DNA of 34,675 nucleotides from Spirochaetaceae bacterium (GTDB taxonomy: Bacteria; Spirochaetota; Spirochaetia; UBA9216), in NCBI GenBank assembly GCA_028527945.1, contig JAQQAK010000013.1, forward strand, positions 1-34,675, written 5' to 3'. The notes below the pieces were generated by a model. The model did not search any database, was not told the origin of the DNA, and saw only the letters and a program-made list of their open reading frames with translations. The position numbers and the translations under genes were made by a program. Below, piece after piece: positions 15,919-24,600 of the stretch (positions within the stretch are counted from its first letter, which is position 1; the number at the start of each line of letters is the position of its first letter).

Positions 15919-17955
15919 TTAGGAAAGTGGTCTTATATTAATTACAGAAGGTATCGTTCTTATGCTTTTCAGAATTTGTTTGTAGTCAACTCCCTTTGTC
16001 ATTTCCATTGTGAAGTTTCCTTTCAAGTTTCCTTTATCATTTTCCTCAAGCTTTCCTTCAATAAGGTGGCCGCCGAATTTTCTTATAGAACCTTCTATTT
16101 CTGAAAAGAGATCATTTGTAATTTTAGATGTAACCTCAAAACGCCTTGAAGCTGTAGGAGAAACAGCTTCCCATTCAACTATAACGCTTCTTTCCTTAAA
16201 CTCATTAATGTTTTTCAGATTAGGACAGTCTGTTCTGTGTACGATTATTCCCCTTCCACGAGACACATATCCAATAATGCTGTCTCCTGTAGTTGGTTTA
16301 CAACAGTTTGCAAGGCTTATCATCATATTTTTTTCATCGCCAATTTTAAAGCTTACTTTGGACGAATCAACTACATGTTTTACTATGTTTGTTAAATCTT
16401 TTTTCTCTGATTTTGAGGCTTGATCTGTTTTATCTTTTTCGGGCTCTTCGTGAAGCGGTTTACTCTTTGCAATTATGTTTTTTTCAATGATAAGGTCTTC
16501 AGTATTTTTATTAAGCCATTGTCTGATTTTAGTTTTTGCTTTCTGGGTTCTTGCAAAGCGCAGCCAGTTTATATTGGGTTTTCCTCGGTTTGATGTTAGT
16601 ATTTCTACAACTTGGGTATTCTTTAATGGAGTATTAAGAGGAATTATTGATCCGTCAGCTTTGGCTCCAATACATCTATTTCCAACTTCAGTATGAATAT
16701 GATAGGCAAAATCTATTGGTGTAGCATCTTTTGCCATTTCAACTATATGCCCTTTGGGGGTGAAGACATAAATTGAATCTTTCAAGAGTTCAGTCTTTAC
16801 ATCTTCCCAGAATTCTGCCTGTGGAACATGCTGTTCATTCCATCTTTTTAGTTTATTAATAATTGCAAGCTCTTCAATTTTGCTGCTATCGGTGTTTTCT
16901 TTATAAATCCAGTGGGCGGCAACTCCGTACTCCGCTGTATAATGCATTGCGTAGGTACGAATCTGTACTTCAAGAATTCTTCCATCAAAGCCCATAACAG
17001 TTGTATGAAGGCTTTGATAATGATTGGACTTAGGCATGGCAATATAATCTTTAAACCTGTTGGCAATAGGCGGCCATATTCTGTGAACAAGACCCAGGAG
17101 CGTATAGCATTCATTTGTTGTATTACAAAGAATTCTAATACCAAGCAAGTCATTTATCTCGTCTACGGCTTTTTTTCGTTTTTTCATTTTAAGATAAACT
17201 GAGTAAATATGCTTTGCTCTTGTTGTGACTTCTATTTCTATTCCTTCATTTTTTGCGGCTTTGAGAATGGTCTTTTCTATTTTCTTCAAATAGGCAAGAT
17301 TTTCATTGTGAGCAAGATTTATTGTTCCTGACAACTGCTCATATACATCTGGTTTAAGATGTTTTAATGCAAGATCTTCCAAATCTGTTTTTAAGCCTGA
17401 AATTCCCAGACGGTCAGCTAATGGGACATATATTTCAATACATTCTTTTGCAATACGTTTCTTTTTCTCTTCAGGCAAATATTGAAGAGTCTGCATGTTA
17501 TGAAGTTTGTCAGATAATTTTATTATTATTACACGAATATCCTTTGTCATTGCCATCAGCATTTTTCGCATTGTCTCTGTTTCCTGAATGCTTTTGCTCT
17601 TTGCCTTAACAAGTGATATTTTAGTTACTCCGTCAACAAGATTTACAACTTCCCGCCCAAATTCTTTGCGCATTTCTGTTTCAGAAGTTGCTGTGTCTTC
17701 AAGTACATCATGTAAAAGCGCGGCAATAATTGTTTCCTGATCCATTCCAAGATCGACAAGAAACTCCGCTACTTTTAATGGATGAATAAAGAATGGCTCA
17801 CCGCTGGCACGTTTTTGGTCTCCGTGTTTTAGTTGAGCCCATTCAACAGCCTTCATTATTCGCGCTTTTTTAGTAGGTCTGTACTTTGACAGTTTTTTTT
17901 CAAATTTACTGATTGAATCTTCCACGGCTCTCCTGCTTTCATTAAAGATACTCAT
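15919..17955 (-). CDS. bifunctional RelA/SpoT (p)ppGpp synthetase/hydrolase
   Basis: HD hydrolase (HPLKVAEFL, LLHDVLEDT), synthetase (DLLGIRI, AMPKSNHYQSLHTTVMG), TGS (VFTPKGHIVEMAKDATPIDFAYHIHTEVG) and ACT regions. Confidence 0.96.
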   Translation of the reverse strand: MSIFNESRRAVEDSISKFEKKLSKYRPTKKARIMKAVEWAQLKHGDQKRASGEPFFIHPLKVAEFLVDLGMDQETIIAALLHDVLEDTATSETEMRKEFGREVVNLVDGVTKISLVKAKSKSIQETETMRKMLMAMTKDIRVIIIKLSDKLHNMQTLQYLPEEKKKRIAKECIEIYVPLADRLGISGLKTDLEDLALKHLKPDVYEQLSGTINLAHNENLAYLKKIEKTILKAAKNEGIEIEVTTRAKHIYSVYLKMKKRKKAVDEINDLLGIRILCNTTNECYTLLGLVHRIWPPIANRFKDYIAMPKSNHYQSLHTTVMGFDGRILEVQIRTYAMHYTAEYGVAAHWIYKENTDSSKIEELAIINKLKRWNEQHVPQAEFWEDVKTELLKDSIYVFTPKGHIVEMAKDATPIDFAYHIHTEVGNRCIGAKADGSIIPLNTPLKNTQVVEILTSNRGKPNINWLRFARTQKAKTKIRQWLNKNTEDLIIEKNIIAKSKPLHEEPEKDKTDQASKSEKKDLTNIVKHVVDSSKVSFKIGDEKNMMISLANCCKPTTGDSIIGYVSRGRGIIVHRTDCPNLKNINEFKERSVIVEWEAVSPTASRRFEVTSKITNDLFSEIEGSIRKFGGHLIEGKLEENDKGNLKGNFTMEMTKGVDYKQILKSIRTIPSVINIRPLS

Positions 17956-18052
17956 TATTATCGAGATGATCCATAGATATTCTTAATATTGCATCATGTT
18001 GAACCTCTATCAAGACTTTACTATTTTGGTACTAAGTCTTACTTTATAAATT

Positions 18053-19519
18053 ATGCGGAATAAAACAATATTTTTATTGATAGTAGTAATTGCTGTTTTT
18101 ATGTCGGTTCCAATTTGGTCTGAAGAACAGGATACGAAAGAAGAATTATGGACGCTGCAAAAAGAGTTAAATTTACTTGGGCCGCGTTTTACTGGTAATG
18201 AGGCTCATCAGAAGTTCATAAATCTTATTAAGTCAGAACTTGATAAATACAGCATTGATTATAAAGAAGATGTTTATAAATTTAACAGATGGGAAGCTCA
18301 GGATTATAGTTTAAAAGTTGATGAGATAAATATTCCTGTAAGCTTTTACTATCCTTACTCAGGAATAACTTCAGCTGAAGGTGTAACTGCCCCTCTGATT
18401 TTTTGTAAATCTTCATCAGATTTTAGAAAGGCTAAGGGAAAGATTGTTGTTGTCAAAGCAGGTGTAAAGGCTCTTCCAACTGGTCTCCTTTTTAAAATAA
18501 GAAATACAAAACCAGGAGTTGAGCGTTTACCAACCAGAATTAAAAATCCTGTTGTGGCTTCTGTTTTAAATGGTCATTTGCTTAAAAAGGCAAAAAAGAG
18601 TGGGGCTCTTGGCGCTGTTCTTATTTGGGAAGGAATTTCTGCTGATAACGCCAAGGGACAATATCTTCCGTTTACAAGCGGGTATAAAGATTTTCCAGTG
18701 TTATGGGTTGATTCTAAAAATGGAGAAAGGCTTCTCTCTTCTGCTGAAAAAGATGCGTCCGCGACACTTACCCTGAATGCCAGGCTTGAATTATCAGAAA
18801 CTTCTACTATTTATGCTGTTATTCCGGGTAAGAGTAAAACAGAAACGGTAATAGTAAATACTCACACTGATGGTACAAATGCGGTCGAAGAAAATGGTGC
18901 TATAGCTCTTATAGCGCTTGCAAAAGCTATGTCTATAAAAGATGAAAAACCGGAGCGTACAACTGTCTTTGTGTTTGCTACAGGACATTTTCAGCTTCCA
19001 CAATTTGGAATTGACGAGCAGCAGGCTACTTCACGCTGGTTAAATGATCATCCTGAATTTTGGGATGGAAAAGACGGGCACGCAAAAGCTGTTGCTGGTT
19101 TGACAATAGAGCATCTTGGATGTATGGAATGGAAAGATGAAAAAAATAATAACAACTACAAGGCTACTGGCAAGATTGATTTTGAGCTGGTATATACCGC
19201 TAACAAGGAAATGAATCAAATATATCTTGACGCAATAAAAGATCGAAAAATGCTGCGTACTATTACATTAAGACCCAGAAATTCTCTTTATTTTGGAGAA
19301 GGTCAGCCTCTGTTTCAACGTGATATTCCAACAATTTCTCTTGTCCCAGCACCGGATTATCTTTGCAAAGTTTCTGAGAATGGTGAAATAGATAAAATAA
19401 ACTCAACACTTCTTTATGAGCAGTATCAAACCTTTGTTAAAATATTAGATAAGATAGACAGTCTTCCTTCCAAAGAGTTTGGCTCTGTTCAGAAACAATC
19501 AATAGGTCTATTTTATTAG
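18053..19519 (+). CDS. secreted M28-like (divergent) peptidase-fold protein with PA-like insert
   Basis: Signal peptide; VIVNTHTDGTNAVEENGAIALIALAKAM resembles the M28 HxD...GA...aLLEiAr block. Confidence 0.6.
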   Translation: MRNKTIFLLIVVIAVFMSVPIWSEEQDTKEELWTLQKELNLLGPRFTGNEAHQKFINLIKSELDKYSIDYKEDVYKFNRWEAQDYSLKVDEINIPVSFYYPYSGITSAEGVTAPLIFCKSSSDFRKAKGKIVVVKAGVKALPTGLLFKIRNTKPGVERLPTRIKNPVVASVLNGHLLKKAKKSGALGAVLIWEGISADNAKGQYLPFTSGYKDFPVLWVDSKNGERLLSSAEKDASATLTLNARLELSETSTIYAVIPGKSKTETVIVNTHTDGTNAVEENGAIALIALAKAMSIKDEKPERTTVFVFATGHFQLPQFGIDEQQATSRWLNDHPEFWDGKDGHAKAVAGLTIEHLGCMEWKDEKNNNNYKATGKIDFELVYTANKEMNQIYLDAIKDRKMLRTITLRPRNSLYFGEGQPLFQRDIPTISLVPAPDYLCKVSENGEIDKINSTLLYEQYQTFVKILDKIDSLPSKEFGSVQKQSIGLFY

Positions 19520-19576
19520 AGACGTTAAAACTTAAAATATTTTCAACTATAACGTATCAGAAAGATGTTAGAGCAT

Positions 19577-20413
19577 TTATTTCATGCCGCTTGTTACTCT
19601 GTTTCGTCCTTCAATGTCCTTTGTTATTTCAATATTATGAAAACCAGCTTTTGATAAAAGTTCAGATATTTTCTCAGCTTGATCCTGGCCTGCTTCTATT
19701 AAAAGATAACCATTATCATTTAGATGATTTAAAGAAGACCTTATAATTTCTCTTATTAAATCAAGTCCGTCTTCTCCTCCATCAAGTGCTATTTTCGGTT
19801 CTGGCCACCCTGAATCAAGCATATGCTGTGTTTCTGAAGATTTTACATATGGAGGGTTTGTTACTATTATATCGAAAAACCCTTCTATTTTATCAAACAG
19901 ACTGCCATTGACAAAGTTTATATCAGCCTCAAGTGTTTTAGCGTTCTTTTGCGCTACATTAAGAGCTTCTTTTGAAATATCAGATACAGTAACTTCAAGT
20001 TCTGGTTTTTCAAGCTTGAGAGTTATCCCTATACACCCTGAACCTGTGCATAAATCAAGAATCCTGTTGTTTTTGTCTGATGTAAGGCTTAATGTTTTTT
20101 CTATAATAGTTTCAGTATCCGGCCTTGGTACAAGAACTGAGTTGTCAACATAGAAATCTCTTCCATAAAACTCTTTAACATTTCTAATGTAGGATACTGG
20201 CTGGCCTGACAGCCTCTTTTTTAGCATCTTTTCAAATTTATTCTGTACTTCTACTGGTACAAAATCCGGATAAGACGCAAATAGTTTTTCTTTCGTAATT
20301 TCGGCAGCATGTGTTAATAACACAGATGCATCAAGCAGGGGAGTATCACAAAACAGCACTTCTGATTTGGAAAGCCTCTCTGAGGCATTTCCAAGAAGTT
20401 CTCTGTAGGTCAT
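19577..20413 (-). CDS. prmC: peptide chain release factor N5-glutamine methyltransferase
   Basis: ILDLCTGSGCIGITL, IVTNPPYVKSSE (NPPY), follows prfA by 4 nt. Confidence 0.95.
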   Translation of the reverse strand: MTYRELLGNASERLSKSEVLFCDTPLLDASVLLTHAAEITKEKLFASYPDFVPVEVQNKFEKMLKKRLSGQPVSYIRNVKEFYGRDFYVDNSVLVPRPDTETIIEKTLSLTSDKNNRILDLCTGSGCIGITLKLEKPELEVTVSDISKEALNVAQKNAKTLEADINFVNGSLFDKIEGFFDIIVTNPPYVKSSETQHMLDSGWPEPKIALDGGEDGLDLIREIIRSSLNHLNDNGYLLIEAGQDQAEKISELLSKAGFHNIEITKDIEGRNRVTSGMK

Positions 20414-20417
20414 TTTT

Positions 20418-21485
20418 TTACTGATTAGCCTTAAGGTAAGCTTCTCTGTCGCTTAGTTTTAGAGCCTCGATTACTTCATCCATTTCACCTGTCATAATTG
20501 CGTCTAACCTGTAAAGGGTAAGATTTATTCGGTGATCGGTTAATCTGTTCTGTGGAAAGTTGTAAGTTCTAATTCTTTCTGAACGGTCTCCTGAGCCAAC
20601 CTGACTCTTTCTTGCGTCTGCCCGTTCTTTTGCTTTTCTGGCCTCTTCTGCCTCAAATAATCTTGCGCGCAAAACTCTTAGAGCTTTTGCCTTGTTTTTA
20701 ATTTGGGATTTTTCGTCCTGACATGTTACAACAACACCAGTTGGCAGGTGGGTTATTCTTACAGCAGAATCTGTAGTATTAACACTCTGTCCGCCAGGGC
20801 CTGAAGATCTGTAAACATCAATTTTAAGATCTTCCTGTTTTATTTCTATATCAGTGTCTTCTGCTTCAGGCAAAACTGCTACAGTAACTGCTGATGTATG
20901 AACACGTCCGCCTGATTCTGTCGCGGGGACACGCTGAACTCTATGAACCCCGCTCTCATATTTGAGATCTCCGTAAACACTTTTACCGCTTATAGAAAAG
21001 GCTATTTCCTTGAATCCTCCAAGATTTATCTCGTTGCTGGACATTATTTCAACCTTCCATCCTCTTGTTTCAGCCAATCTTGAATACATTCTAAATAGAT
21101 CCGCGGCAAATAGGGCGGCTTCGTCTCCACCTGTTCCGGCTCTAATTTCCATGATAATATTTTTAAGATCCATTGGATCTTTTGGAATAAGAAGCGTCTT
21201 TAAGTCCGCTTCGGATTTCTCGAATTCTTCTTCCAGCCCTTTCAGCTCTTCATGAGCCATTTCTTTCATTTCCGCGTCTTGTTCGTTTTCTATTAAAACT
21301 TTGGCATCTTCTATTTCAGACTTAATACGTTTGTAATTTTTTATTTCTGTTACAACTTCAAGCAGATGAGAATGTTCCTGAGCAACTTCTTTGTAATGTT
21401 TCATATCTTTCATTATGTCAGGATCGCTAATTTGTTTTTCGAGCTCAGAAAAGCGGGCTTCGATTTCTTCGAGTTTGTCTATCAT
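20418..21485 (-). CDS. prfA: peptide chain release factor 1
   Basis: GGQ motif [31 protein letters not shown]1 architecture (355 aa). Confidence 0.97.
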   Translation of the reverse strand: MIDKLEEIEARFSELEKQISDPDIMKDMKHYKEVAQEHSHLLEVVTEIKNYKRIKSEIEDAKVLIENEQDAEMKEMAHEELKGLEEEFEKSEADLKTLLIPKDPMDLKNIIMEIRAGTGGDEAALFAADLFRMYSRLAETRGWKVEIMSSNEINLGGFKEIAFSISGKSVYGDLKYESGVHRVQRVPATESGGRVHTSAVTVAVLPEAEDTDIEIKQEDLKIDVYRSSGPGGQSVNTTDSAVRITHLPTGVVVTCQDEKSQIKNKAKALRVLRARLFEAEEARKAKERADARKSQVGSGDRSERIRTYNFPQNRLTDHRINLTLYRLDAIMTGEMDEVIEALKLSDREAYLKANQ

Positions 21486-21491
21486 CCAATC

Positions 21492-21520
21492 AAGATACCA
21501 GAAAAAATTAAATAATTCAA
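21492..21520 (-). promoter_or_regulatory. extended -10 promoter of prfA
   Basis: Minus strand TTGAAT-N17-TATCTT with TGG before the -10, 6 nt before the ATG. Confidence 0.55.
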
Positions 21521-21600
21521 CGAGAACAAAAAAAGATGATAAGAGTTAGTCTTCAAGTTTATTAATATCAAAAATAGGTGCAATGCAAAATTATGACAAC

Positions 21601-21629
21601 TTGACAGTAGACTCTCAATAGAATAGCCT
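21601..21629 (+). promoter_or_regulatory. promoter of alpha-2-macroglobulin gene
   Basis: TTGACA-N17-TAGCCT, 6 nt before ATG; consensus -35, weak -10. Confidence 0.4.
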
Positions 21630-21635
21630 TTATTC

Positions 21636-24600
21636 ATGAATGATAAAATAAATCTCTCAAAAATTACAGAATGGATAAAAAAGCATAAGCTATTATTTTT
21701 AGGCATTGCCATAGCTGTTGTTGTTTTTATTGGAATATTCGCTATAGGTGGTCGTCAGGCAGCGAAGCCTCAGCCTATAGAGATAAGCTTCTCAGTTGAT
21801 GAACCTTTTGATACAGATTACAGCGAGAATCATATTTATCCTCTAACTGTTTATTTTCGTGGCTCAGCGGCAATAATTGATGATGTAGGAAAGACTCCTT
21901 CAGTTCTTCCAGAGATAAATCCTGCTATTCCGGGTGAATGGCGATGGGAAGATGAATCAACCTTGAGTTTTAGCCCTTCTGAGCCTTGGGGGATTGGTGA
22001 AGATTATAGTGTTAAATTTTCTGATGATCTTTTTCCTGAACATGTAAAGGTTTTAAAAAAGACATTTGATTTTTCTATGAGTCCGTTTCAGATATCTCTT
22101 TCTAACAGCGAATTTTATATAGATCCTTATGACAGCAGCATCAAACGCATATTGTCGGAGATTCATTGTAATTATCCAATTTCTAAAGAGGAGCTTAATG
22201 AACATATAACTATTCATCCTGATATAAAGGCCTCTTCGGGAAAGGTTGAAAATCGAGATTATTCTTTTGAAACAAATATCAGTGAAGACGGCAAGACCGT
22301 TTATATTGTTTCTGAGTCTGTTGGAATGCCGGCTGAAGAAATAAACATGCAGATTACCGTTAAGCCGGGGCTTGTTTCAGCATATGGTGGAAAGAGTATT
22401 AAAGATTTAAAATCTGCGTCTGTGACAATTCCAGGTTTATCTACCTATGTCAGGATCAATGACATTGAACATAATATGATTAAAAACGATCAGATGCGCT
22501 ATGAGCAGATTTTAACGATAGACTCAAAGGGTAGAGCTGATATTGATGAGGTAGCTGACAATCTTGAAATATGGCTTCTTCCTGTTGACAGGCCGGCTCT
22601 TCCAGGGCTTAAGGCCAGAAAAGATTACAGTTGGGGAGCACCTGAAGAGGTTGTACCAGAGGTTTTAAAGCTTGGTAAAAAACTGGATTTTACAGCTATT
22701 CCAGTATCAGGCCGTTATAATTCAGTAAACAGCTTCAAGATAGACGGTCCTCCTGACAGGTATATTTATGTTAAGCTTAAGGAAGGAATTAAATTCTACG
22801 GTGGTTATTATCTTGGCAGAGATTATAAACAAATTATTCAGCTTAAAGATTATCCTCGTGAGGTTTCAATTCTTTCAGAAGGCTCTGTTTTATCTTTATC
22901 AGGTAGCCGGAAACTCTCTATGCTTAGCCGGGGAATTCCTGAAGTTGATTACAGAATAAGCCGTGTTCGTCCTGATGATTTAAACCACCTTGTCAGCCAG
23001 TCTAATGGGAATCTGTCCAATTTCAGGTTTTCCAATTACAGGTTTGATGATGAAAACATTTCTGAAATTTACAGAGAATCCAGGCAGATTAGCAATTCAA
23101 CTGATCCGCAGGAACTTACTTATTTCTCATTTGATTTTAATAAATATTTAAATGATGTGCCTAAGGACCATTTGAGTAAGGGGCTTTTTATTTTTTCAGT
23201 AAAAGGAGCTCATCCATATACCTGGTACTCTGACAAGCGGTTTATTCTTGTCACAGATCTTGGTTTGCTTGTTAAAACCAGTGATAACGGTAGCAAAGAT
23301 GTATTTGTTCAATCTCTTAAAGATGGGAGTCCTGTCTCTTCAGCTGTTGTTGAGCTTTGGGGAAAGAATGGAAATGTTATAAAATCTTCTAGTACAGGAA
23401 ACGGTGGACATGTCAGCTTCAGTGGTCTTGAAAAATTTGAGAATGAACATGAACCTGTTGCCTGGGTTGTTAGATACGAAGGTGATTTCTCTTTTATGCC
23501 TTATAAGGAGCAGGATAGACGCCTTGATTTTTCCAATTTTGATATAGGCGGGGTTCACGGAGTTCAGGATCCTAAAAAACTTTCTGCTTATCTTTTTTCA
23601 GACAGAGGAATTTATCGTCCTGGTGACCGTTTTAATATTGGTATTATTGTAAAAGCAGGAGACTGGGGAATAGATCTTGGTGGAACTCCGCTTGAATATA
23701 CTATTACAGATCCATCCGGTCTTAATATAAATACACGCTCAATAAAGTTGTCGTCTTCAGGTTTTGAAGAGATTAATTATACAACACAGGCGTCTTCTCC
23801 AACCGGAAAATATACTATTTCACTTTTTGTTATAGAAGATTCAAAAAGGCAAAAGAGGACTTTTCTTGGTTCTACTCAGGTCAAGGTTGAAGAATTCTTA
23901 CCTGACACTCTTACTGTAAATGCCGGTTTTGCTGGAGCTTCTACTGATGGGTGGATATATCCAGATGATGTTACTGCCGAGATAAGCGCGAGAAATCTTT
24001 TTGGAACCCCAGCTGCCGGCAACAAGGTTAAGATGTCAATGACTCTTTCTCCCGGATACAGAAATTACCGTCAGTACCCTGATTATGATTTTTCTGATCC
24101 ACTGATTGCAGATGACAGTTATTCAGAAGATTTGGGTAGTCTTAGGACTGATGCTAATGGTATGGTTTCGCGGAAGATTAATCTTGACAAATTTGCGGTA
24201 GGAACATATCGACTCAGGATTAATTCTGAAGTTTTTGAAAAAGAGAGTGGGCGTAGTGTTAACGCCTCTGCGAGTGTTGTTGTTTCTCCTCTCAAGTTTG
24301 TTGTTGGCCGAAAGGTTGACGGAAGCGCTAAGTATATAAAGAAGGGGGCTGAACGTAATATCAGCTTCATAGCTATTAATAATAATCTTGAAAAGATAGA
24401 CGCTAAAAACTTGAAGCTTCGAATTAGTGAGATGAAATATGTTTCTTCACTGGTTAGGCAGCCAAATGGAGTTTATAAATATAAATCTATCGAGAAGGAA
24501 TCTCCTATATCTGAGGCTGATTTTACTATATCTGTTGGCAGCACAGAAATGGCTCTGCCTACATCTACTCCCGGTGACTATACCATCTCTGTTGTGGCTG

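Noticed and set aside
16010-16423. 137-aa plus-strand ORF inside relA/spoT
   Set aside because: Antisense to the conserved C-terminal half of RelA/SpoT; no independent support.
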